Shown: positions 15,905 through 24,498 of the stretch, piece after piece
Numbering within the stretch: the stretch's first letter is position 1
Layout of the letters: every line of letters starts with the position of its first letter
Origin: Mycobacterium sp. Aquia_213
Lineage (GTDB): Bacteria > Actinomycetota > Actinomycetes > Mycobacteriales > Mycobacteriaceae
NCBI RefSeq assembly: GCF_026625985.1
Contig: NZ_CP113116.1
Location: 310,001-374,000 of the forward strand
Length of the DNA stretch: 64,000 bases
Reading direction: 5' to 3'
Translations under genes and position numbers: made by a program
The notes under the pieces: model-generated
The model's input: the letters and a program-made list of their open reading frames with translations, nothing else
Database searches by the model: none
What the model was told of the DNA's origin: nothing

Positions 15905-16291
15905 ATGGCCAGCGTGAAGTGGCTGGAAACGCCTGAGGCACATGACTTTCCGGCAGCAGCCGATTACCTTGACCTGCTCGCCGACCCGCCCACGGTCAAG
16001 AAGCTCGCAAAACGGCTGCAGACCGGAACCGTGAGCCACAAGAAAGCCAAGGACATCCTGCGGGCCGCGCAGCTGAGCCTGTTACCCGTTGATAACCCAC
16101 ACGTCGCCGCCGATCTCACCAAGATTGAGCAAGGCGTTGCGCTGTCGCCCATCCTGCTGGTGCGTGGTGACATCGTGACGGGTGTTCCGTTGCAGATCGC
16201 CGATGGCTACCACCGCGTCTGCGCGAGCTATCACACCGACGAGAACACCGACATTCCGGTGATCCTCGCCAGGCTGACCCACCAGCAGTAG
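15905..16291 (+). CDS. ParB/sulfiredoxin-like domain protein
   Basis: A 128-residue protein from ATG 15905, with AGGGAGAG shortly upstream. The second half, from SLLPVDNPHVAADLTKI through ILLVRGDIVTGVPLQIADGYHRVCA, matches the ParB/Srx nuclease-like fold, in which a DGxHR motif follows a strand (here IADGYHRVCASY). The N-terminal half is a basic helical region (VKKLAKRLQTGTVSHKKAKD). Small stand-alone proteins of this kind occur in actinobacteria without known roles. The enoyl-CoA hydratase gene follows after 16 bases. Confidence 0.7.
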   Translation: MASVKWLETPEAHDFPAAADYLDLLADPPTVKKLAKRLQTGTVSHKKAKDILRAAQLSLLPVDNPHVAADLTKIEQGVALSPILLVRGDIVTGVPLQIADGYHRVCASYHTDENTDIPVILARLTHQQ

Positions 16292-16307
16292 CGCGGCCGG
16301 CGAGTGC

Positions 16308-17063
16308 TTGAGTGTCCTTGTGATTGAGATCCAGACTGTTGGTTCGGTGCGGGTGCTGACCCTTTCGGCGGGACGCGTCAACGCACTCGACGTGGAAGTG
16401 CTCGACGAGTTGACCCGAACGTTTCGGGAACTGCAGGAGTCGGGCAACGGTCCGTTGGTCATCACCGGCGCGGGCCGGGTGTTTTCCGCCGGGGTCGACC
16501 TCAACCGCGTGGTCGAGGGCGGCAGCGACTACACAGATCGGCTGGTTCCGGCGCTGTCCCACATGTTCGACGCGTTGTTCGGCTTTCCGTGGCCGACGGT
16601 GGCCGCCATCAACGGCGCCGCGATCGCCGGTGGGTGTGTGCTGGCGTGTGCCTGCGATCGCCGCCTGATCGGTCCCGAGGCGGGGATCGGCGCGGCCGAG
16701 GTTCGCGTCGGCGTCTCGTTCCCGGTCGCCGCGCTGGAAGTGATGCGCTATGCCTGCGGGGATCACGCCGAAGAAGTGCTGCTCGGCGCCCGCACCTACA
16801 AGGGACCCGACGCCATCGCCCGCGGGCTTGCCCATCGCGTCGTCGCCGACGATCTGGTCGAGGCGGCGGTCGCCGAGGCCGCAGAGCTTGGTGAACTCCC
16901 GGTTGAGGCCTATCGCGACACGAAAGCTCAGCTACGTGCCCCAGCGGTGGCGCGGATCCGGCAGGGTGGCGCTACCGATGCCGACGTCCGCCAGCTGTGG
17001 GGTTCAGACGAGACGCAGCAGCGCCTGGCCACCTACGTGGAGAGTCTTCGACGCCGCGACTGA
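16308..17063 (+). CDS. Enoyl-CoA hydratase/isomerase family protein
   Basis: A 251-residue crotonase-fold protein. Visible features are the oxyanion-hole strand ITGAGRVFSAGVDLNRV and the second oxyanion segment INGAAIAGGCVLACACDRRLI, then the GAAEVRVGVSFPVAALEVM helix. The usual second glutamate position reads E in GAAEVRVG. Crotonases act on acyl-CoA thioesters in beta-oxidation and related pathways; the exact reaction is not clear. TTG 16308 is used; GTG 16320 is equally possible. It ends flush against the convergent LucA-like gene. Confidence 0.87.
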   Translation: MSVLVIEIQTVGSVRVLTLSAGRVNALDVEVLDELTRTFRELQESGNGPLVITGAGRVFSAGVDLNRVVEGGSDYTDRLVPALSHMFDALFGFPWPTVAAINGAAIAGGCVLACACDRRLIGPEAGIGAAEVRVGVSFPVAALEVMRYACGDHAEEVLLGARTYKGPDAIARGLAHRVVADDLVEAAVAEAAELGELPVEAYRDTKAQLRAPAVARIRQGGATDADVRQLWGSDETQQRLATYVESLRRRD

Positions 17064-17930
17064 TCACTCGTCGAGCGCGACGCCGCCGCGGGTGCGCCTG
17101 CGCCGCATGCGGTGCGTGCCCTTGCCCTCCGGGCGGCGGTTGCGCAGTCCGCTCCGGGGCTCCTCGGCGTCGTCGGTGGCCTCGTCGTCGGTGGCCTCGT
17201 CGGTGTCGTCGGTTGACGGCTTCTCGGCTTTGACGGCTTCGACAGCTTTGGCGGTGGGATCAACGGACTCTTCGGCGGGCTCGGGTTCTTCGGTGGGCTC
17301 GGCCGCCTGTTCCGGCGCTGCCTCTTCGGCCGTGACGGTCTCGGCTTCTTCGGTCTCTTCGGCGTCGCCGGCCTCGGTCTCCTCGGCTTCGCCGGCTTCC
17401 GCGTCGTCGGTGTCGATGGCTTCCTCGGCGTCCGCCTCGTCGCCCTTCTTACGGCGCAGACGACCCCGTTTGGGCTTCTTCGCCTTGATCGGCTTCGGCG
17501 GCGGAGGCGGCAGCTCGGCCACAAACGACAGGTAGAACGCGAAAAATCCGAGCAGACCGATCGCGGCGGCGGCACCGTAAATCCCGAAAAGATACTGTCC
17601 GGCAGCGTCCAGGCTGAGCCAGATCTCGCTGATCGCGGTGCCGATGATCAGCGCCCCGGCCAGCACGTGGCCCACGATCGACCAGACCCTGATCGTCAGG
17701 GCCATTTGCGGCGTGCCCAGCTCCGGCTTGCGGGTCCGCAGATGAGTGAACACCACGGGTAGTGCGGCCAGGGCGATCAGTGCGCCCGCGGCGATCCGGC
17801 CCGCCATCCCCAGTCCGCGCGATGTGTCGCCCATCAACTCGGACCAGCGGGGCAACACGCAGAGGAAATAGAGGACGCCGGCACCGATCGAAAACACCAA
17901 GTGCCACGGTATGGCGACCTTGCGCCCCAT
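17064..17930 (-). CDS. lucA: LucA-like (Rv3723) polytopic membrane protein with acidic tail
   Basis: The N-terminal 155 residues of this 288-residue protein contain four hydrophobic helices (about residues 8-27, 44-62, 80-104 and 112-138). A Pro/Lys-rich basic linker (PPPPPKPIKAKKPKRGRLRRKK) follows, then a roughly 110-residue low-complexity tail of Glu, Ala, Asp and Thr that is surely disordered, and finally a basic end. The position beside tRNA-Ser and aspC, and the topology, match Rv3723, called LucA in M. tuberculosis, which stabilises Mce1 and Mce4 importers of fatty acids and cholesterol. The symbol is assigned by synteny and topology from memory. Confidence 0.7.
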   Translation of the reverse strand: MGRKVAIPWHLVFSIGAGVLYFLCVLPRWSELMGDTSRGLGMAGRIAAGALIALAALPVVFTHLRTRKPELGTPQMALTIRVWSIVGHVLAGALIIGTAISEIWLSLDAAGQYLFGIYGAAAAIGLLGFFAFYLSFVAELPPPPPKPIKAKKPKRGRLRRKKGDEADAEEAIDTDDAEAGEAEETEAGDAEETEEAETVTAEEAAPEQAAEPTEEPEPAEESVDPTAKAVEAVKAEKPSTDDTDEATDDEATDDAEEPRSGLRNRRPEGKGTHRMRRRRTRGGVALDE

Positions 17931-18031
17931 ACGCCTCCCTCATACTGGTGAGCCCACGTCAGCCTAAAGGCAGCCAAACAGATTCCAAACAACCGTCTGG
18001 CCGCGTCCGGCAACCGAGTGAACCCGATTTG

Positions 18032-18116
18032 CGGAGGATGCGGGATTTGAACCCGCGAGGGCGTTAACCCAACCCGCGTTCCAGGCGAGCGCCATAGGCC
18101 ACTAGGCGAATCCTCC
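18032..18116 (-). tRNA. tRNA-Ser (anticodon GGA)
   Basis: Read on the minus strand, the acceptor stem GGAGGAT (18116-18110) pairs with ATCCTCC (18039-18033) and the discriminator is G at 18032. The anticodon loop is CTGGAAC on a stem of CTCGC/GCGGG, so the anticodon is GGA, for UCC/UCU serine codons. A long variable arm and the GGTTCAAAT T-loop fit a class II serine tRNA of 85 bases. CCA is not encoded. Confidence 0.95.
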
Positions 18117-18198
18117 GTGGCAATGGTAGCGGCTGGGTCAACGTGGAATGTCCCGCGGCCGTCATCGGCCGACCCGAGCCAGGTACTACACTCGCCAT

Positions 18199-18284
18199 GG
18201 ACCCCGCGCGGCGTCTATCCTGTGAACTCCCCCAGGGCCGGAAGGCAGCAAGGGTCAATGGGCTCTGTCGGGTGCGCGGGGTCC
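18199..18284 (+). ncRNA. ffs: Signal recognition particle RNA (small bacterial type, 4.5S-like)
   Basis: The terminal stem is GGACCCCGCGC at 18199 pairing with GCGCGGGGTCC ending at 18284. The apical part carries the conserved domain IV core: GGGCCGGAAGGCAGCAAGGGTC, with the GGAA tetraloop and the AGCA internal loop that bind Ffh. End points are approximate. Its position between tRNA-Ser and the aminotransferase gene agrees with the mycobacterial ffs locus. An open frame running through it towards the aminotransferase is not translated sequence. Confidence 0.9.
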
Positions 18285-18376
18285 CCTATGTGCGGGGCCG
18301 TGCAACCAGCGCTTACGCCGCGAGCCGGCCCGGTCACCCTCCGGCGTTCGACAGCGAAAGGGCCCTCCAAAAAAGC

Positions 18377-19693
18377 ATGGTGGCGTTCGATTCCCTCAGC
18401 CCCGAAGAGCTCAGCGCACTGCACTCCCGCAACCAGCAGGACTACGCGGAGCTGCAGGCTAAGAAGCTGCATTTGGATCTCACCCGCGGCAAACCCGCCC
18501 CGGAACAGCTCGATCTGTCCAACCAGCTGCTGAGCCTGCCCGGCGACGACTTCCGCGACGCTGAGGGCACCGACACCCGCAACTACGGCGGCCTGCACGG
18601 CCTGCCCGGACTGCGGGCCATCTTCGGGGAGTTGCTGGGCATCCCGGTGCCCAACCTGATCGCCGGGAACAACTCCAGCCTGGAGCTGATGCATGATCTC
18701 GTCGCCTTCTCGATGCTGTACGGCGGCGTGGACTCGCAACGCCCCTGGAAGGACGAGCCGGGCATCAAGTTCCTGTGCCCGGCGCCCGGCTATGACCGCC
18801 ACTTCGCGATCACCGAGACCATGGGCATCGAGATGATCCTGGTCCCGATGCGCGACGACGGCCCGGACGTCGACATGATCGAGGAGTTGGTGGCCGTCGA
18901 CCCCGCGATCAAGGGGATGTGGACGGTGCCGGTGTTCGGCAACCCGACCGGTGTGACGTACTCCTGGGAGACCGTGCGCCGGCTGGTGCAGATGCGCACC
19001 GCCGCGCCCGACTTCCGGCTGTTCTGGGACAACGCTTACGCCGTGCACACCCTGACGCACGACTTCCTGCGTCAGGTCGACATCCTCGGGCTGGCCGCGA
19101 CGGCCGGTAACCCGAACCGGCCGTACGTCTTCGCGTCCACCTCGAAGATCACCTTTGCCGGCGCGGGCGTCAGCTTCCTGGGCGGATCGCTGGGCAACAT
19201 CGCCTGGTACCTGCAGTACGCGGGGAAGAAGTCGATCGGCCCGGACAAGATCAACCAGCTGCGGCACCTGCGCTTCTTCGGCGACGCCGACGGGGTCCGG
19301 CTGCAGATGCAGCGCCACCAGCAGATCCTGGCGCCGAAGTTCGCCCTGACGCTGGAAATCCTCGAGCAGCGGCTCGGCGACTCCAAGATCGCCTCCTGGA
19401 CCGAGCCCAAGGGCGGCTATTTCATCAGCCTCGACGTGTGGCCCGGCACCGCGCGCCGGACCGTCGCGCTGGCCAAGGACGCCGGTATCGCGGTCACCGA
19501 GGCGGGTGCGACGTTCCCGTACCGCAAGGATCCGGAGGACAAGAACATCCGCATCGCGCCCACCTTCCCGTCGCTGCCGGATCTGCGCGACGCGGTCGAC
19601 GGGCTGGCCACCTGCGCGCTGCTGGCGGCTTCCGAGGCCCGGCTGGGCGGCCCCGGCTCCGAGCGTGACCTGACGGCGCTGTGTGTGCGCTGA
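18377..19693 (+). CDS. aspC: Aspartate aminotransferase (Rv3722c/AspC-type, class I/II PLP fold)
   Basis: A 438-residue PLP-dependent aminotransferase. ATG 18377 (MVAFDSLSPEELSALHSRNQ) is chosen because the family begins this way and the frame upstream overlaps the SRP RNA. Visible features include LDLTRGKPAPEQLDLS, the substrate-side NYGGLHGLPGLR, the cofactor segment VFGNPTGVTYS with its Asn, FWDNAYAVH and the PLP-lysine region ASTSKITFAGAGVSF. M. tuberculosis Rv3722c is the main aspartate aminotransferase, converting glutamate and oxaloacetate to 2-oxoglutarate and aspartate, and is essential for nitrogen flow. dnaX follows by 79 bases on the same strand. Confidence 0.9.
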   Translation: MVAFDSLSPEELSALHSRNQQDYAELQAKKLHLDLTRGKPAPEQLDLSNQLLSLPGDDFRDAEGTDTRNYGGLHGLPGLRAIFGELLGIPVPNLIAGNNSSLELMHDLVAFSMLYGGVDSQRPWKDEPGIKFLCPAPGYDRHFAITETMGIEMILVPMRDDGPDVDMIEELVAVDPAIKGMWTVPVFGNPTGVTYSWETVRRLVQMRTAAPDFRLFWDNAYAVHTLTHDFLRQVDILGLAATAGNPNRPYVFASTSKITFAGAGVSFLGGSLGNIAWYLQYAGKKSIGPDKINQLRHLRFFGDADGVRLQMQRHQQILAPKFALTLEILEQRLGDSKIASWTEPKGGYFISLDVWPGTARRTVALAKDAGIAVTEAGATFPYRKDPEDKNIRIAPTFPSLPDLRDAVDGLATCALLAASEARLGGPGSERDLTALCVR

Positions 19694-19772
19694 CGGCGCC
19701 GTGCTTGCACACTCGACGGCGTTGAACGCCCGGCGCGGGCCGTAGTCAGCTCGCGCCGGTAGCCTGCTGACC

Positions 19773-21674
19773 GTGGCTCTCTACCGCAAGTACCGACCGG
19801 CAACCTTCGCCGAAGTGGTGGGGCAGGAGCACGTCACCGAGCCGCTGTCCATTGCCTTGGAAGCCGGCCGGATCAACCATGCGTACCTGTTCTCCGGGCC
19901 GCGCGGCTGCGGAAAGACCTCGTCCGCCCGCATCCTGGCCCGGTCGCTGAACTGTGCGCAGGGACCGACGGCCACCCCGTGCGGGGTGTGCGACTCGTGT
20001 CAGGCGTTGGCACCCAACGCGCCCGGCAGCATCGACGTGGTGGAACTAGACGCCGCCAGCCACGGCGGCGTCGACGACACCCGCGAGCTGCGCGACCGCG
20101 CCTTCTATGCGCCGGCGCAGTCGCGCTACCGGGTGTTCATCGTCGACGAGGCGCACATGGTGACCACGGCGGGGTTCAACGCGCTGCTCAAGATCGTCGA
20201 GGAACCGCCCGAGCACCTCATCTTCATCTTCGCCACCACCGAACCGGAGAAGGTGCTGCCGACGATTCGGTCGCGCACTCATCACTATCCGTTCCGGTTG
20301 TTGCCGCCCAAGACCATGCGTTCGCTGATCGGGCGGATCTGCGAACAAGAAAGTGTGGTCGTCGACGACGCGGTGTACCCGCTGGTGATCCGCGCCGGCG
20401 GTGGTTCGCCCCGCGACACGTTGTCGGTGCTCGACCAGCTGGTCGCCGGCGCCGACGACAACCACGTCACCTACCCGCGCGCGTTGGGGCTGCTGGGTGC
20501 CACCGACGTCGCACTGATCGACGACGCCGTCGACGCGCTGGCCGCCGGGGATGCCGCGGCGCTGTTCGGCGCGGTCGAATCGGTGATCGACGCCGGCCAC
20601 GACCCACGCCGCTTCGCGATCGACCTGCTGGAACGATTCCGCGATCTCATTGTGCTGCAAGCGGTTCCGGATGCGATAAGCCGCGGTGTGGTGGACGCAC
20701 CGGAAGACGTGCTGGACCGCATGCGCGAGCAAGCGGCCCGGATCGGCGCGGCGACGCTGACCCGCTACGCCGAAGTGGTGCAGGCCGGGTTGGGCGAGAT
20801 GCGCGGAGCGACGGCGCCCCGGCTGCTGCTCGAGGTGGTCTGCGCTCGCCTGCTACTGCCCTCGGCAAGCGACACCGAATCGGCTCTGCTGCAACGCATC
20901 GAGCGCATCGAGACCCGGCTGACCATGTCCATTCCTGCCGCCGACGCCGCACCGGCGCCTGCGCGCCCAGTGGCAACCCCACCGCCGTCCGCTGCGCCGC
21001 GCCCGGCCGCCCGGCAGCCGGCACCGGCCGAGCCCCCGGATGAACCGGAGCGTGAGCCGGTTCCCGAACCGGTTGTGGCGCCTCCTCCCGATCCGGTGCC
21101 CAATCCGGAACACGCTTCAACCCCGGAGCCCGAACCCGCTTCTGCCCCAAGCGAACTCAATGCGGCCGCGGTGCGAACGATGTGGCCGACGGTGCGCGAC
21201 AAGGTACGCGAGCGCAGCCGCACCACCGAGGTGATGCTGGCCGGCGCCACCGTGCGCGCCGTGGAGGGCGACACCCTGGTGCTCACGCACGAGTCGGCGC
21301 CACTGGCCAAGCGACTATCCGAACAGCGCAACGCCGACGTCATCGCCGAGGCACTCAAGGACGCGCTGGGGGTGAACTGGCGGGTCCGTTGCGAGACCGG
21401 CTCCCCGGCCGGGGCAGCGGCGGCTGCCCCGCCCCCCCGCAAGGCGGCCGCCGCGCCGTCGCCCCCCAGCAGGAGAGCGGTGCCGCCGCCTGCCGAGCAG
21501 GAACCTCCCGTAAACGATTCCGCCGCTACGGAATCCGCTCAGCGCGACGAAGAGGAACACATGCTCGCCGAAGCCGGTCGTACCGATCCGTCGGCGCCGC
21601 GCCGCGACCCCGAAGAGGTCGCACTCGAGCTGCTGCAGAGCGAGCTGGGCGCGCGCCGGATCGACGGCGACTAA
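19773..21674 (+). CDS. dnaX: DNA polymerase III subunits gamma/tau
   Basis: A 633-residue clamp-loader subunit from GTG 19773 (MALYRKYRPATFAEVVGQEH, the standard DnaX opening). The Walker A site is SGPRGCGKTSS, the zinc module is C-x(n)-CGVCDSCQ, the Walker B region is VFIVDEAHMV, and sensor 1 is FIFATTEPEKVL. Residues from about 385 to 465 are a Pro/Ala/Glu-rich linker, followed by a tau-type C-terminal region (about 470-545) and another low-complexity stretch. DnaX loads the sliding clamp and joins helicase and polymerases at the fork. No frameshift signal for a short gamma form is obvious. Confidence 0.96.
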   Translation: MALYRKYRPATFAEVVGQEHVTEPLSIALEAGRINHAYLFSGPRGCGKTSSARILARSLNCAQGPTATPCGVCDSCQALAPNAPGSIDVVELDAASHGGVDDTRELRDRAFYAPAQSRYRVFIVDEAHMVTTAGFNALLKIVEEPPEHLIFIFATTEPEKVLPTIRSRTHHYPFRLLPPKTMRSLIGRICEQESVVVDDAVYPLVIRAGGGSPRDTLSVLDQLVAGADDNHVTYPRALGLLGATDVALIDDAVDALAAGDAAALFGAVESVIDAGHDPRRFAIDLLERFRDLIVLQAVPDAISRGVVDAPEDVLDRMREQAARIGAATLTRYAEVVQAGLGEMRGATAPRLLLEVVCARLLLPSASDTESALLQRIERIETRLTMSIPAADAAPAPARPVATPPPSAAPRPAARQPAPAEPPDEPEREPVPEPVVAPPPDPVPNPEHASTPEPEPASAPSELNAAAVRTMWPTVRDKVRERSRTTEVMLAGATVRAVEGDTLVLTHESAPLAKRLSEQRNADVIAEALKDALGVNWRVRCETGSPAGAAAAAPPPRKAAAAPSPPSRRAVPPPAEQEPPVNDSAATESAQRDEEEHMLAEAGRTDPSAPRRDPEEVALELLQSELGARRIDGD

Positions 21675-21677
21675 GCC

Positions 21678-21720
21678 TGCTGACGATGCGCGCCGCGTAG
21701 CGCGGGCTGAGCAGTCAGGC
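21678..21720. terminator. Possible bidirectional hairpin between convergent genes
   Basis: In the 53-base gap between dnaX and the convergent methyltransferase gene, CCGCG at 21693-21697 pairs with CGCGG at 21701-21705 across a 3-base loop. Partly complementary flanks (CCTGCTGA and TCAGGC) extend it imperfectly. No T-run is present on either side, so it is a weak candidate. Confidence 0.35.
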
Positions 21721-21727
21721 AATCCAG

Positions 21728-23038
21728 CTATGGCCGCCACCAAGGGCGCAGCGGCAAACTGTCGGCGCCTCGCCGCTCGACATTGGCGGCCAGCACGTGA
21801 TGGAGCTGAAGGTTGTTCTCGTCGAACGCAACTCGCGAAGCTGCCATGTAAAGTCCCCAGACCTTGGCGACGGGCAGACCCACTTCGGCAACCGCCTCGT
21901 CCCAGTGGTCGACGAGGTTGCGGCACCAATCGCGCAATGTCATCGCGTAGTGGTGGCGGAAGTTCTCCGTGTGCAGCACCTCGAAACCCGTGTCCTGGAT
22001 GTCCATCATGATGTGTCCAGATCCGGTGAGCTCCCCGTCGGGGAAGACGTACCGGTCGGTGAAGCCGCCGGCGAACGTGTGCTGCTCGTTGTCGTGGCGG
22101 GTGATGCAGTGGTTGAGCAGCAGACCGCCGGTGCGCAGCTTCGACTTGAGGAAACCGAAGTAGGCGGGGTAATTCTTCACGCCGATGTGCTCGGTCAGCC
22201 CGATCGACGAGACGGCGTCAAAGCCCGCCTCGGGCACGTCGCGGTAGTCGCAGTGGCGCACCTCGGCAAGCTCGGAGAGGCCTTGGTCCTCGATCGCTTT
22301 TTGCGACCACTTGGCCTGTTCGGCCGACAGGGTGGCGCCGACGGCCCGGACCCCGTGGCGGGCGGCGTAGCGCACCATGCCGCCCCAGCCGCACCCCACG
22401 TCGAGCAGCCGGTCGCCCGGTTGCAGCTTGAGCTTCTCGAAAATTACCCGGTACTTATTGTCTTGCGCCTCTTCCAGAGTCGCGTCGGCATCCGGATACA
22501 CCGCGCAGGTATAGGTCATCGACGGCCCCAGCACCCATTCGTAGAACGTGTTGGACACGTCGTAGTGGTGGTGGATGGCTTCCGCGTCGCGGGTCTTGCT
22601 GTGCAGCAAGCCTTCTGCGACCCGGCGCCACCGGGGCGGCGTTTCCAGCGCGGGAGGCGCAATCGGCACCAGATGTTCGATGCCGATCGAGCGAACCACC
22701 TGAGCCAGTGTCCACGCCGACGGCCGCTTGAAATCCACCCGGTCGGCCAGCATCTTGAGCAGCTCGTAGGGATCGCCCGGATGTACGCCGAGTGGCTGCA
22801 GGTCGCCCGAGATGTACGCGCGGGCAATACCGAGCTCGCCGGGCGCCGTGGCCAGGTAGGTGGCGCCGCGTGGCGAGCAAAGGTCCAGACCCAGCGGGGC
22901 GTCTTCGCTTCCGGCGGTGCTGCCGTCGTACGCGGTGAACTTGAGCGGGTGCCCGCCGGATGCGGTGAAGATGGCGAGCACCTCGGCCATGGTGAGCTTG
23001 CCCGTAATGGAGTGGTCGGGCTGTCTGGTTGTCGTCAT
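21728..23038 (-). CDS. CFA-synthase-like SAM methyltransferase (Rv3720 type; candidate 10-methyl fatty acid synthase partner)
   Basis: A 436-residue protein of the cyclopropane-fatty-acyl-phospholipid synthase family. The SAM site is LLDVGCGWGGMVRYAARHG; it is preceded by HYDVSNTFYEWVLGPSMTYT and followed by YPAYFGFLKSKLRTGGLLLNH, as in this family. It has the extra N-terminal SCP2-like region (residues about 1-130) of the phospholipid-acting branch, unlike the shorter mycolate-acting enzymes. ATG 23038 overlaps the stop of the FAD oxidase gene (ATGA), so the pair is translationally coupled. Such pairs (BfaB/BfaA, TmsB/TmsA) make 10-methyl fatty acids such as tuberculostearate; for this copy that role is inference. 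Confidence 0.88.
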   Translation of the reverse strand: MTTTRQPDHSITGKLTMAEVLAIFTASGGHPLKFTAYDGSTAGSEDAPLGLDLCSPRGATYLATAPGELGIARAYISGDLQPLGVHPGDPYELLKMLADRVDFKRPSAWTLAQVVRSIGIEHLVPIAPPALETPPRWRRVAEGLLHSKTRDAEAIHHHYDVSNTFYEWVLGPSMTYTCAVYPDADATLEEAQDNKYRVIFEKLKLQPGDRLLDVGCGWGGMVRYAARHGVRAVGATLSAEQAKWSQKAIEDQGLSELAEVRHCDYRDVPEAGFDAVSSIGLTEHIGVKNYPAYFGFLKSKLRTGGLLLNHCITRHDNEQHTFAGGFTDRYVFPDGELTGSGHIMMDIQDTGFEVLHTENFRHHYAMTLRDWCRNLVDHWDEAVAEVGLPVAKVWGLYMAASRVAFDENNLQLHHVLAANVERRGADSLPLRPWWRP

Positions 23039-24369
23039 CGCCGTTGCACCGCCTTTGCATAGAGATCGAGCAGACGAGAGTCGGGGTCGTAGGATTTTTT
23101 GACCGTCTTGTAGGCCTCGCCGCCGTAGAGCTGGTCGAACTGTTCACGGGTGTAGAAGGAGTCGGAGTACAACGACTTGTGCCCGTCGAGCTCACTGACC
23201 TTCGCCTCGATTGCCCGATTGGTGATGCCCACGCCGTCGGCGGCGGGCACCGAGGACCAGAACCCGATGTTGACGTAGCTGTGGTCGGGCGGTATCGGAT
23301 ACAGGGGCCAGCCCTTGTGATCGCGAAGTCGTAACGGGCACAACCAGATCGGTGTGATCGGGACGCTGTCCAGAAACCACTCCAGGAATTCGCAGGACCG
23401 TCCGATCGGCACCTCGACATCCTGAACCACCCGCTCGCGGGCCGGGCGGCCATGGCGAGTCTCGATCCGGTCGGATACCCCGAAGCGGCGATCGGCGGCC
23501 ACCAGCTTGGAGTAGACGCTGCTGCGCCGGTAGCGGCGTGGCCAAAAGCGGCGCAGCCGAGGGTTCTGCACGCCGAATGCGCGTGAGCACCAAAACCAAT
23601 CGGTGTCCCAGCGCCAGAAGTAGTCGTGCGTCGTCAGCCGGTCGTCTTTGGTGCCTTCCACGCCGGCGGCGTCGTGCCGCATCGACTGGTAGTAGATCCT
23701 TTTGCCGGTGTAGTCGCTGACCGGTCCCGGGGTGGTGGTGCGTCTGCCCACGCACAGATAGCTCTCGTCGGGACTGAAGACCACGCCGTCGAGATAGTCG
23801 ACCGGGGTGCCGCCCTGCCCACCGGTGTCGATGATGCGTTCCATGGCCGCGACGAGCCCCGGTAGCGACCGGAATCGGATGTGCCGCAACGCCACAAACG
23901 GTGCGATGGGCTCCAGCTCGATCTGCAGTCTGGTTGAATAGCCCAGTGTTCCATAGGAATTGGGAAAAGCCCGGAACAGGTCGCAGTGCTGATCGCGCGA
24001 CGCGGTGAGCAATTCGCCAGCGCCGGTGAGGATATCCATTTCCAGCACCGATTCATGTGGCAAACCGTTGCGGAACGACGCCGACTCGATGCCCAGCCCA
24101 CTGACCGCGCCGCCCAGCGTAATGGTCTTGAGCTGCGGGACTACCAGCGGCGACAGGCCGTAGGGAAGGGTCGCCGCGACCAAATCCTGATACGTGCACA
24201 TGCCGGCCACATCGGCGGTGTGAGCTTCGGGATCGACGCTCAGCACGCCGGTCAGTCCCGAGGTGTCCAGACCGCGCGCGTCGCGTTTAGTGCGGGCGCG
24301 GAACAGATTTGACGTGGGCTTGGCGAGCCGGACCGCGGACGTTACGGGGATGGAACGATAGCTCGCCAT
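23035..24369 (-). CDS. FAD-binding (DWARF1/FAD_binding_4) oxidoreductase, Rv3719 type
   Basis: A 444-residue flavoprotein. The start is taken as ATG 24369 (MASYRSIPVTSAVRLAKPTS); upstream GTG codons are possible and could add up to about 30 residues, so the N terminus is uncertain. The FAD domain reads GVLSVDPEAHTADVAGMCTY then PLVVPQLKTITLGGAVSGLG, the PP-loop pattern of the VAO family, followed by a delta24-sterol-reductase-like C-terminal part. The coupled downstream methyltransferase suggests that this enzyme reduces a methylene-fatty-acyl intermediate to the 10-methyl product. This is inferred from the known two-gene systems. Confidence 0.85.
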   Translation of the reverse strand: MASYRSIPVTSAVRLAKPTSNLFRARTKRDARGLDTSGLTGVLSVDPEAHTADVAGMCTYQDLVAATLPYGLSPLVVPQLKTITLGGAVSGLGIESASFRNGLPHESVLEMDILTGAGELLTASRDQHCDLFRAFPNSYGTLGYSTRLQIELEPIAPFVALRHIRFRSLPGLVAAMERIIDTGGQGGTPVDYLDGVVFSPDESYLCVGRRTTTPGPVSDYTGKRIYYQSMRHDAAGVEGTKDDRLTTHDYFWRWDTDWFWCSRAFGVQNPRLRRFWPRRYRRSSVYSKLVAADRRFGVSDRIETRHGRPARERVVQDVEVPIGRSCEFLEWFLDSVPITPIWLCPLRLRDHKGWPLYPIPPDHSYVNIGFWSSVPAADGVGITNRAIEAKVSELDGHKSLYSDSFYTREQFDQLYGGEAYKTVKKSYDPDSRLLDLYAKAVQRR

Positions 24370-24498
24370 CAACCGATCGACGCCCGACGTGTGAGCCGAG
24401 AGTGCAGATCCTGAACCTGGCACCACATATACCCTAGTCTTCGACCACACCTCGTGCACCCGCACGAGGGCGGCATCACAACGGAGGAGTCGCGCCTG
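24370..24498. promoter_or_regulatory. Divergent intergenic region with possible -10 element
   Basis: The 129 bases separate the FAD oxidase gene (minus) from the SRPBCC gene (plus). The segment CATATACCCTAG at 24426-24437 gives TAGGGTATAT on the minus strand, a plausible -10 region about 55 bases before the FAD oxidase start. No convincing -35 partner was found for either direction. Confidence 0.3.

Noticed and set aside
16750..17535. 261-codon plus-strand frame with Ser/Ala/Val repeats
   Set aside because: It is the antisense image of the Glu/Ala/Asp-rich tail of the LucA-like protein and part of the hydratase gene.
18143..18376. N-terminal extension of the aminotransferase
   Set aside because: It overlaps the SRP RNA, and the encoded sequence is unlike the family N terminus, which begins at MVAFDSL.
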